Below, in pieces: positions 1 through 5,775 of a stretch of 6,792 bases of DNA (position 1 is its first letter; each line of letters begins with the position of its first letter). The notes under the pieces are model-generated. The model made no database searches, was not told where the DNA came from, and saw only the letters and a program-made list of their open reading frames with translations. Source of the DNA: an uncultured Eubacteriales bacterium (GTDB taxonomy: Bacteria; Bacillota; Clostridia; Lachnospirales; Lachnospiraceae). The translations under genes were made by a program, and so were the position numbers. The stretch lies in the NCBI GenBank assembly GCA_900313765.1, contig OMSN01000089.1, positions 1 to 6,792 on the forward strand, read 5' to 3'.

Positions 1-286
1 CATGTTCAATGGCTGCGATGGCAAGCTTATAGTCAAAATGAATGTCGGCGATCAGCGGGATGTGGATCCTCTCCTTGATCTGAGTAAATGCCTCCGCCGC
101 CTCCATTGTGGGTACGGTACAGCGGATCAGTTCACAGCCGGCCTTCTCCAGGCGCAGGATCTGTGAGACCGTGGCATCCACATCTTCTGTCCGCGTATTG
201 GTCATGGACTGGATCAGGATCGGATTGCCGCCTCCGATCACACGGTCTCCTATCTGTACAGTTCTTGTATGTTCTCTGGTTGTCAT
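1..286 (-). CDS. ispG: 4-hydroxy-3-methylbut-2-enyl diphosphate synthase (IspG/GcpE), N-terminal part, truncated by window edge
   Basis: This is the first 95 codons of IspG, the iron-sulfur enzyme that converts methylerythritol cyclodiphosphate to HMBPP in the MEP isoprenoid pathway in the cytoplasm. The reading frame starts with ATG at 286-284 and runs off the left edge. The peptide opens MTTREHTRTVQIGD and carries the family signatures NPILIQSMTNTRTEDV (residues 21-36), AGCELIRCTVPT (49-60) and IPLIADIHFDYKLAIAAIE (76-94), all from the N-terminal TIM barrel. The C-terminal 4Fe-4S domain lies outside the window. An AGGAGT Shine-Dalgarno 6 bases upstream supports the start. It sits 34 bases after the ppk1 stop on the same strand, so co-transcription is likely. 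In many Clostridia ispG follows dxr and rseP; here it follows a polyphosphate gene instead. The family call is firm; the symbol follows from it. Confidence 0.95.
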   Translation of the reverse strand, partial: MTTREHTRTVQIGDRVIGGGNPILIQSMTNTRTEDVDATVSQILRLEKAGCELIRCTVPTMEAAEAFTQIKERIHIPLIADIHFDYKLAIAAIEH

Positions 287-292
287 AATTAC

Positions 293-298
293 ACTCCT
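293..298 (-). promoter_or_regulatory. Ribosome binding site of ispG
   Basis: Read on the minus strand the bases are AGGAGT, followed by a 6-base spacer (GTAATT) and ATG. This is a strong Shine-Dalgarno and fixes the ispG start at 286. The 34-base gap that holds it (287-320) shows no convincing hairpin or T-run, so there is no visible terminator between ppk1 and ispG. Confidence 0.8.
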
Positions 299-320
299 GC
301 ACCATCCGTCCGGCTGTCCG

Positions 321-2843
321 TCAGTTCTCTCTGCTCTTTTCCGCCGGTGTAAATACACGGCTCTGTTTCGGATCACTTGTATCCTTTGCCGCTTCAACAG
401 CTTCCTTCATGAAGGTTGCCTGCGCGCCGACCAGCGCCTTGCCGCGCTTATCGATCTTCTCATACTGGTTGTTTTCTTTCAGTTCATGCGCCTTCAGAGT
501 GTCTGCCAGCTGCACGTCCAGAATGTGGCGTGCTCTTGCTGCGCAGGCTTTATCCTCCAGCGGGAACAGGATCTCGACACGGCGGTCTAGGTTCCTGGGC
601 ATCCAGTCTGCGGACGCCATATAGACTTCCTCATTGCCGCCGTTTGCAAAGCTGAAGATCCTTGCATGCTCCAGGAATGTTCCGACGATCGAACGCACAT
701 GGATATTCTCGGATACACCCGGGATCCCTGTCTTCAGGCAGCAGATTCCCCGGATGATCAGGTCGATCTTCACACCTGCAGCGGAAGCTTCATAGAGTTT
801 TGCGATGATGTCTCTGTCACACAGCGAATTCATCTTTGCGATGATGTACGCCGGCTCATTTGCCTTCGCATGCCGGATCTCGCGGTCGATCAGTGCGTAG
901 AAACCGTCCCTCAGCCAGATCGGCGCAAGGTACAGGCGATTCCAGTGCTTCGGCTCGCTGTAGCCCGACAGCATGTTGAAGACAGCCGTCGCATCTTCAC
1001 CATATGCATCTCTGCAGGTCATGATGCCGCAGTCCGTATACAGCTTCGCGGTGGAATCATTGTAATTGCCCGTCGCAAGATGCACATACCGGCGGATTCC
1101 GTCCTCTTCGCGCCGTACCACAAGGGCGATCTTGCTGTGGGTCTTCAGTCCGACCAGGCCATAGATGACATGGCAGCCAGCCTTCTCCAGCATCTCTGCC
1201 CACTGAATATTGTTTTCCTCATCGAATCTGGCCTTCAGTTCTACCAGGGCTGTTACCTGCTTTCCGTTCTCTGCTGCCTGGGCAAGCGCCGCAACGATCG
1301 GCGAGTTGCCGGACACACGGTACAGCGTCATCTTGATGGCCAGTACGTCCGGATCCTTGGAGGCAGACCGGATCAGTTCCACAACCGGATCAAATGTCTC
1401 GTAGGGATGAGACAGGAAGATATCTCCCCGGCGGATCAGGCTGAACAGATCCTCATCCTCTTTGCGGTTCATCAGTGCGGGGACCGGCTGCGGAATATAG
1501 CGTTTCTCCTTGAGATGATCAAATCCCGGCAGGCCGTACATCTTCATCAGGAAGGTCAGATCCAGCGGTCCGGAGATCGGATACATCTCCTCGTCGCGGA
1601 CATTGAACTCTTTGCGCAGGATCTTCAGAAGCTTCGGATCCATGGAGTCCTCATACTCAAAGCGGATGACTTCTCCCCACTGGCGCTTCTTCAGCTTCTT
1701 CTGGATCTCCTCGAGCAGATCATCTGCGTCATCCTCATCGATCGTCAGGTCTGCATTCCTGGTGATCCGGTACGGATGGGCGCAGACCACGTCATAGCCT
1801 GTGAAGAGCTTATCCATGTTGGCTTCGATCACATCTTCCAGCAGGATTCCCGTGAGAACTCCTTCTGTGTCGGACGGGATCTGGATCACACGGTCCAGCA
1901 CACCGGGCACCTGCACCGTCGCGAACATGGTCCCCTTCTTGAGCGTCTTCTCCTTCGAAACCTTCTCGGCGATCTTCTCCCCGTTTTTCTGCAGGTTCAT
2001 GGCAAATGTGAGGCCTGCGGAATTCTTCTTTTCCCCTTCGCTCTTTCTGGTGGAAATAAGCGCGCCGATGTTCAGTGATTTATTCCGGATCAGCGGGAAC
2101 GGGCGGGAGGTATCGAAAGCAGTCGGCGTCAGAACCGGATACACATTCTCCATAAAATAGGAGTCCACATATTCCTTCTGTTTCTGGCTCAGGTCTTCGA
2201 AATCGGTGATCAGAATAAGATTCTCAGCCTTCAGGGCCGGAGCCAGGGACCGGATCAGCGTCGAATACTGCTTATCGATCAGCTCATGGCACTTCTGCTC
2301 AACACGGCTCAGCTGCTGCTCGGCGGTCAGTCCTGCAAGATCCGGTTTTGTATAATTCGCATGCACCATGTCCTTCAGGGACGCGACGCGCACCATGAAG
2401 AATTCATCGAGATTGGATGCTGTGATGGACAGGAATTTCAGTCTCTCGAACAGAGGATTGGTCTTATCCCTCGCCTCATCCAGGATCCTGTAGTTGAAGT
2501 CCAGCCAGCTCAGTTCACGGTTGGTATAGTACTTCGGATCCTTGAAATCCACAGCCGGCGCACTGGACGGTTCCAGTGCGGAGGAAGTGATCGCTTCGCT
2601 TATGGCTGCAGCCTTTGCGGCAGTCTTCGCAGCGTTCTTGGCAACGGCCTTCACATCATTCCTGGCGGTATTCTTAGCGGTACTCTTGGTGCCTGTCTTG
2701 GCAGTACTCTTGGTGCCTGTCTTGGCAGCGGTCTTGGTACCCGTCTTGGCTGTACTCTTGGCTGTGGTCTTTGCCGCACTCTTGGTACCTGCCTTGGCGG
2801 TATTTTTTGTATTCTGACTCTTATCGGATGTACTCTTTGCCAT
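321..2843 (-). CDS. ppk1: Polyphosphate kinase 1 with lysine-periodic N-terminal extension
   Basis: PPK1 reversibly transfers the ATP gamma-phosphate to a growing polyphosphate chain through a phosphohistidine. The 840-residue product is longer than the usual 690-720. Residues 1-100 are a low-complexity Lys/Ala/Thr/Ser/Gly tail. The N domain follows (NRELSWLDFNYRILDEA, 108-124; SNLDEFFMVRVASL, 143-156, with N144 matching the ATP-contacting Asn of E. coli PPK), then the head domain and the two catalytic domains. Visible active-site residues are R509 (TLYRV), R539 (LKARFDEE), the phosphorylated His569 (KTHSK), HLATGNYN (588-595) and second catalytic His726 (LEHAR). YMASADWMPRNLDRRVEILFP (741-761) closes the core in two conserved blocks. 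A lysine-rich insert lies at about 266-304, and the C-terminal 40 residues are also polar and basic. The start at 2843 lies 11 bases after the ppx stop and has a Shine-Dalgarno; the frame has no other obvious start before the conserved core. Pairing with ppx suggests joint control of polyphosphate. The enzyme call is firm; the role of the tail is unknown. Confidence 0.97.
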   Translation of the reverse strand: MAKSTSDKSQNTKNTAKAGTKSAAKTTAKSTAKTGTKTAAKTGTKSTAKTGTKSTAKNTARNDVKAVAKNAAKTAAKAAAISEAITSSALEPSSAPAVDFKDPKYYTNRELSWLDFNYRILDEARDKTNPLFERLKFLSITASNLDEFFMVRVASLKDMVHANYTKPDLAGLTAEQQLSRVEQKCHELIDKQYSTLIRSLAPALKAENLILITDFEDLSQKQKEYVDSYFMENVYPVLTPTAFDTSRPFPLIRNKSLNIGALISTRKSEGEKKNSAGLTFAMNLQKNGEKIAEKVSKEKTLKKGTMFATVQVPGVLDRVIQIPSDTEGVLTGILLEDVIEANMDKLFTGYDVVCAHPYRITRNADLTIDEDDADDLLEEIQKKLKKRQWGEVIRFEYEDSMDPKLLKILRKEFNVRDEEMYPISGPLDLTFLMKMYGLPGFDHLKEKRYIPQPVPALMNRKEDEDLFSLIRRGDIFLSHPYETFDPVVELIRSASKDPDVLAIKMTLYRVSGNSPIVAALAQAAENGKQVTALVELKARFDEENNIQWAEMLEKAGCHVIYGLVGLKTHSKIALVVRREEDGIRRYVHLATGNYNDSTAKLYTDCGIMTCRDAYGEDATAVFNMLSGYSEPKHWNRLYLAPIWLRDGFYALIDREIRHAKANEPAYIIAKMNSLCDRDIIAKLYEASAAGVKIDLIIRGICCLKTGIPGVSENIHVRSIVGTFLEHARIFSFANGGNEEVYMASADWMPRNLDRRVEILFPLEDKACAARARHILDVQLADTLKAHELKENNQYEKIDKRGKALVGAQATFMKEAVEAAKDTSDPKQSRVFTPAEKSREN
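2613..2807 (-). repeat. Imperfect 12-bp (4-codon) repeat encoding a basic residue at every fourth position in the PPK1 tail
   Basis: Residues 13 to 77 of PPK1 carry a basic residue at every fourth position without exception: K13, 17, 21, 25, 29, 33, 37, 41, 45, 49, 53, 57, R61, K65, 69, 73 and 77. That is 17 positions, 16 Lys and one Arg. The intervening triplets are small residues, mostly Ala, Thr, Ser, Gly and Asn, such as KTGT, KSTA and KTAA. D63 is the only acidic residue in the stretch. At DNA level the 12-base unit is best preserved between about 2680 and 2799 and decays towards both ends. The composition resembles histone H1-like bacterial tails, but with Thr/Gly in place of the Pro common in such tails. 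Confidence 0.9.
2680..2727 (-). repeat. Two perfect 24-bp tandem copies inside ppk1
   Basis: The 24 bases at 2680-2703 are repeated exactly at 2704-2727. On the plus strand each copy begins GTACTCTTGGTG and ends CCTGTCTTGGCA. Diverged copies of the same period continue at 2728-2751, 2752-2775 and 2776-2799. Each unit encodes eight residues of the type AKTGTKST, so gain or loss of a unit keeps the reading frame. Confidence 0.95.
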
Positions 2844-2852
2844 ATCTCAGTG

Positions 2853-2863
2853 CCTCACTTCCT
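2853..2863 (-). promoter_or_regulatory. Ribosome binding site of ppk1, overlapping the ppx stop codon
   Basis: On the minus strand the bases read AGGAAGTGAGG, in which the ppx stop TGA is embedded. The GAGG end lies 9 bases before the ppk1 ATG and the AGGAAG end lies 14 bases before it. Because the site spans the end of the upstream gene, ribosomes finishing ppx terminate on it, which fits coupled translation of the two polyphosphate genes. Confidence 0.65.
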
Positions 2864-4402
2864 CGCCTGCCTGGTCTGACGCAGAACGGGTTTCAGATTG
2901 TATACTTCCTCGAACAGAGAATCCTTCTCTTCCAGTGTTCCTCTCTCCAGTGTCAGATCTTCATCGGACTGCACACCCAGGATCAGTTTATTTCCCTTGA
3001 TGGTTACGTTGAGATCCTTGATCCTCTCATGATGGGAACGATCCAGCGCGTTGGCCGCCCTCAGGATCGCCGTCAGCTTCGCGATGATGATATATTCTTC
3101 CCGGCTGACGGAACTGATCAGTGCCAGGTCATCATAGTAGGAGAACTCTGCCGTATTGAACCGGACCACATTGGCGACGATCTGCCTCTCGGCATGGTTC
3201 AGGCCGATGATCTCGGTTGCCATCAGGATGTTGTACGCACAGTCCGCGACATCCGTCAGTGAGATATACTTGCCGCAGTTATGAAGGATCGCAGAGATCT
3301 GCAGCAGGAGCCGCTCTCTCTTTCCCAGCTGGTGGATCTTCTTCATCTTGTCAAATATTGCCAGGCTGTTCTCTTCCACATTGCGTATGTGCGGCTGGTG
3401 AGACTTGTATCTCTTGGCGATGCTTCTGGAAGCAGCGATGATATCCTCGTCAAATGAATGCTGCGAATTGACTGCTTTGTTCGCCACCGCATAATCATAG
3501 GCCAGTCCGTCTCCGATGGAGACCTCCGGAAGCCAGACACTATCTGCTTCAAACCGCTGAAGCAAAGCTCTGCAGGTGATCGCTGAAGGCCCCAGGGAGA
3601 GCGCGTATTCGAACGGGATCGAATAACGTTTGGTGATCTCATCCGCGTTCATGTGAACGATCTCGTTGTACGCCTTCTCCAGTTCTTCCCTGGTCACCGT
3701 CAGTCCCGTGCGCTCCGGATACAGCATGTGGAACAGGGAGTGCAGTTCCTTGTTCGTCGCGATCAGCGTGCCGATCTTCCGGTCCTTCTGGTACAGCTTC
3801 TCAAACCCGTACAGTTCATGTTCCAGCAGTTCCTGAAGAAGATGTTCAAAATGAACGTTGTTCCTGGCAAGCGGATAGAACTTCGATCTGCTGGCGACCT
3901 TGCCGATCCTGACATTCTGCGTCGTGATCAGCTTATCCTTGTCAAATACCGAGATCTGCAGGGAACTTCCGCCGATGTCAACGATCGCGGTTCCCTTCTT
4001 GATCACTTCCTCGAAAGATTCCGTCAGGGACGCGATCGACTTGTAATCCAGGAATCTCTGTTCCGAGTTGGACAGGATCGTCAGTTTCAGTCCCGTACTT
4101 CTCTCAATATGATCCTTCACGATCAGGCCTGTCCGGATCTCACGCAGCGCGCTCGTTCCCACCATGCGGTAGGCATCCACATGCAGGCCGTCCATGATCC
4201 GGCGGTACTCATTCAGTGTCTCTACCAGCCGTTCCAGTTTCGGGGAGGATATAGATCCTCTCTCATAGGCATCCACTCCCAGATCGATCCTCCTGCTCAC
4301 GCAGTCGATCATATGGAATCCCTTCTTCGGAGAGACCTCATATACCTTCATCTCCGTCTCGGTAGAACCGATCACGATCGATGCAAACAGTTTCACAGCC
4401 AT
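2855..4402 (-). CDS. ppx: Ppx/GppA-family phosphatase (exopolyphosphatase-like) with C-terminal HD-like domain
   Basis: Family members release phosphate from polyphosphate ends or hydrolyse pppGpp. With the start at 4402 the product has 515 residues. The ASKHA-fold N half shows the phosphate-1 loop FASIVIGSTETEMKVYEVS (6-24), TSALREIRTG (83-92), SNSEQRFLDY (111-120, with E114 at the catalytic-Glu position) and the phosphate-2 loop AIVDIGGSSLQIS (139-151). The C half (about 320-515) is HD-like, with LHNCGKYIS (373-381). Two deviations stand out: V10 sits where the first loop usually has Asp (IDIGSNS type), and the HD pair reads His-Asn. The start is ambiguous. I chose ATG 4402 because homologues begin just before the first loop and GAGGGG lies 10 bases upstream, with no overlap of the preceding gene. 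An upstream in-frame ATG at 4423 would add seven residues, overlap the ATPase gene by 20 bases, and has a GGAAG six bases before it. Location beside ppk1 favours a polyphosphate substrate; a (p)ppGpp role is possible. Confidence 0.92.
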   Translation of the reverse strand: MAVKLFASIVIGSTETEMKVYEVSPKKGFHMIDCVSRRIDLGVDAYERGSISSPKLERLVETLNEYRRIMDGLHVDAYRMVGTSALREIRTGLIVKDHIERSTGLKLTILSNSEQRFLDYKSIASLTESFEEVIKKGTAIVDIGGSSLQISVFDKDKLITTQNVRIGKVASRSKFYPLARNNVHFEHLLQELLEHELYGFEKLYQKDRKIGTLIATNKELHSLFHMLYPERTGLTVTREELEKAYNEIVHMNADEITKRYSIPFEYALSLGPSAITCRALLQRFEADSVWLPEVSIGDGLAYDYAVANKAVNSQHSFDEDIIAASRSIAKRYKSHQPHIRNVEENSLAIFDKMKKIHQLGKRERLLLQISAILHNCGKYISLTDVADCAYNILMATEIIGLNHAERQIVANVVRFNTAEFSYYDDLALISSVSREEYIIIAKLTAILRAANALDRSHHERIKDLNVTIKGNKLILGVQSDEDLTLERGTLEEKDSLFEEVYNLKPVLRQTRQARK

Positions 4403-4403
4403 A

Positions 4404-5753
4404 TCAGTGTGTCCCCTCTTCATTCTTCTCTTCCGGGTCTTTCCCGAGAAGGTGATCTATAAACTGCTGGGCAGTTCGTCCGCTGCGTCCGCCATGGGAC
4501 AGTTCCCAGGCATTTGCCTCCAGGTACAGCTGTTCCAGAGGCATGTCGATCCCGTTTCGCTGTGCCAGTACTTCCAGGATCTGCTGGAACTCCTTCTTCA
4601 CGGGAGCCCCAAAGTATATTGTCACACCAAACCGATAAGCCAGCGACAGTTTCTCCTGGACCGTATCGGAAGTATGCATGTCAGAACGGATATCGCCTTC
4701 CTTGTCCGCATAATTCTCACGGATCAGATGTCTCCTGTTGCTGGTGGCATAGATCAGAACATTCTCCGGCTTCTTCTCCAGTCCGCCCTCGATCACAGCC
4801 TTCAGGTATTTGTAGTCCGTTTCGAATTCTTCAAAGGACAGGTCGTCCATGTAGATGATGAACCGGTAATTCCTGTTCTTGATCTGAGCCAGGACGTCCA
4901 CCAGGTCTCTGAGCTGGTGCTTGTAGACTTCGATGATGCGGAGTCCCTGTCCGTAGTATTCATTCAGGATCCCCTTGATACTGGATGATTTCCCGGTGCC
5001 GGCATCTCCGAACAGAAGGCAGTTGTTTGCCCTTCTTCCCGCAAGGAACGCTTCCGTGTTCTCCCTGAGTTTCTGCTTCTGGATCTCATATCCGACCAGA
5101 TCATCCAGTTTCATGTGGACGATGTTGGTGATCGGAACAATATCGACCATATCTCCGGCTTCGTGATGGACAAGGCGGAACGCCTTGTGCAGTCCGAATT
5201 TGCCGCATCCGAAATCCCGGTAGAACAGCTCTACATGCTTCTTGAATTCCTCCGTATCCCGGGAAGCTGCCAGTTTTCCCGACAGTTCTTCTATCCTGTC
5301 CCGGATCCGGCGGCTCGCAAGGCGTCTGTCATCTCCTCCGAACTCGTAGCCGCTGACCATCTCATAGTAAGACACACCCAGCGCATCTTCGATATCTGCG
5401 AACCTGTAGGCGAACAGTTCCCGGAAGATCTCAAAATCGTGCGTCGCGATACGGTTCAGTCCCCCCGGAATACTGCCCCGGATCTCACAGGCCCTGGAAT
5501 ATGCATTTTCATGATAGACCAGAACATAGGTAAGGAAAGAATGCCACACATTGCCTGAGAAACCGTAACTCTCCGCCTTTTCGATCATCTCCTGCATCAG
5601 TGAACTGTAGCGATCCGTAAACCGGGATCTGGAAGTTCCTTTCAGTTCTCCGTCCGCGGACAGGGAAGCGATATCGTCCTGAAGCGAGCAGAGCGCATCC
5701 AGCAGGCCCTTTCCTTCGTCCCGGTACAGGACGAGCTGTCTGATTCGCAACAT
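4404..5753 (-). CDS. AAA+ ATPase of the DUF815 family, function unknown
   Basis: This 449-residue protein matches the DUF815 group of predicted AAA+ ATPases (COG2607 type), whose biological role is not established. The N-terminal half (1-215) is mainly helical in appearance, with no signal peptide or membrane segment, so it should be cytoplasmic. The ATPase core shows Walker A GDAGTGKSS (249-257, with K255), Walker B FIIYMDDLSFEEF (298-310, with D303 and D304), a sensor-1-like YATSNRRHL (335-343, with N339), an arginine-finger candidate in EKLSLAYRFG (367-376, R374), and a sensor-2-like SGRTAQQFIDHL (424-435, R426). The motif LDDLVGYEIQK just before the core is typical of the family. The ATG at 5753 has an AAGGGA site six bases upstream and follows the pheA stop by 22 bases. 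The gene ends in contact with ppx. Family assignment is good from the motif set; client and process are unknown, and the operon does not settle them. Confidence 0.88.
   Translation of the reverse strand: MLRIRQLVLYRDEGKGLLDALCSLQDDIASLSADGELKGTSRSRFTDRYSSLMQEMIEKAESYGFSGNVWHSFLTYVLVYHENAYSRACEIRGSIPGGLNRIATHDFEIFRELFAYRFADIEDALGVSYYEMVSGYEFGGDDRRLASRRIRDRIEELSGKLAASRDTEEFKKHVELFYRDFGCGKFGLHKAFRLVHHEAGDMVDIVPITNIVHMKLDDLVGYEIQKQKLRENTEAFLAGRRANNCLLFGDAGTGKSSSIKGILNEYYGQGLRIIEVYKHQLRDLVDVLAQIKNRNYRFIIYMDDLSFEEFETDYKYLKAVIEGGLEKKPENVLIYATSNRRHLIRENYADKEGDIRSDMHTSDTVQEKLSLAYRFGVTIYFGAPVKKEFQQILEVLAQRNGIDMPLEQLYLEANAWELSHGGRSGRTAQQFIDHLLGKDPEEKNEEGTH
4413..4418 (-). promoter_or_regulatory. Ribosome binding site that decides between two ppx starts
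   Basis: The minus strand reads GAGGGG, then a 10-base spacer containing the upstream gene's TGA, then ATG at 4402-4400. The junction is TGATATG, so stop and start are separated by a single base. The spacer is slightly long, which leaves the alternative start at 4423 open. Confidence 0.5.
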
Positions 5754-5759
5754 ATACTA

Positions 5760-5765
5760 TCCCTT
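5760..5765 (-). promoter_or_regulatory. Ribosome binding site of the DUF815 ATPase gene
   Basis: The minus strand reads AAGGGA with a 6-base spacer (TAGTAT) before ATG. It is a moderate match to the anti-Shine-Dalgarno, but it is correctly placed in the 22-base gap after pheA. No terminator is visible in the gap. Confidence 0.5.
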
Positions 5766-5775
5766 TCTTTCTGGA

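Noticed and set aside
287..320. Possible terminator between ppk1 and ispG, because the gap has repeated CGGAC and CCGG strings
   Set aside because: The strings are direct rather than inverted repeats, any stem would be only about three pairs, and no T-run follows.
666..2078. A 470-codon open frame on the plus strand opposite ppk1
   Set aside because: It lies wholly antisense to a well-supported PPK1 with intact motifs. Its translation has no recognisable domain and looks like a reverse-frame product of GC-biased third positions. No ribosome binding site or intergenic space supports it.
2613..2807. CRISPR-like or mobile-element repeat array
   Set aside because: The units are contiguous with no spacers, keep codon phase, and lie inside a coding sequence, so they are a protein-coding tandem repeat.
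2286..2879. A 197-codon plus-strand frame with a Gly/Leu/Cys repeat, and an Ala/Val-rich 91-codon frame at 2542-2817 that resembles a membrane segment
   Set aside because: Both are antisense readings of the repetitive lysine tail of PPK1. Their repeats are simply the complement of the 12-base unit and need no separate gene.
3653..4462. A 269-codon plus-strand frame opposite ppx
   Set aside because: It is antisense to the Ppx/GppA coding sequence, shows no family resemblance, and reads across the ppx-ATPase junction.
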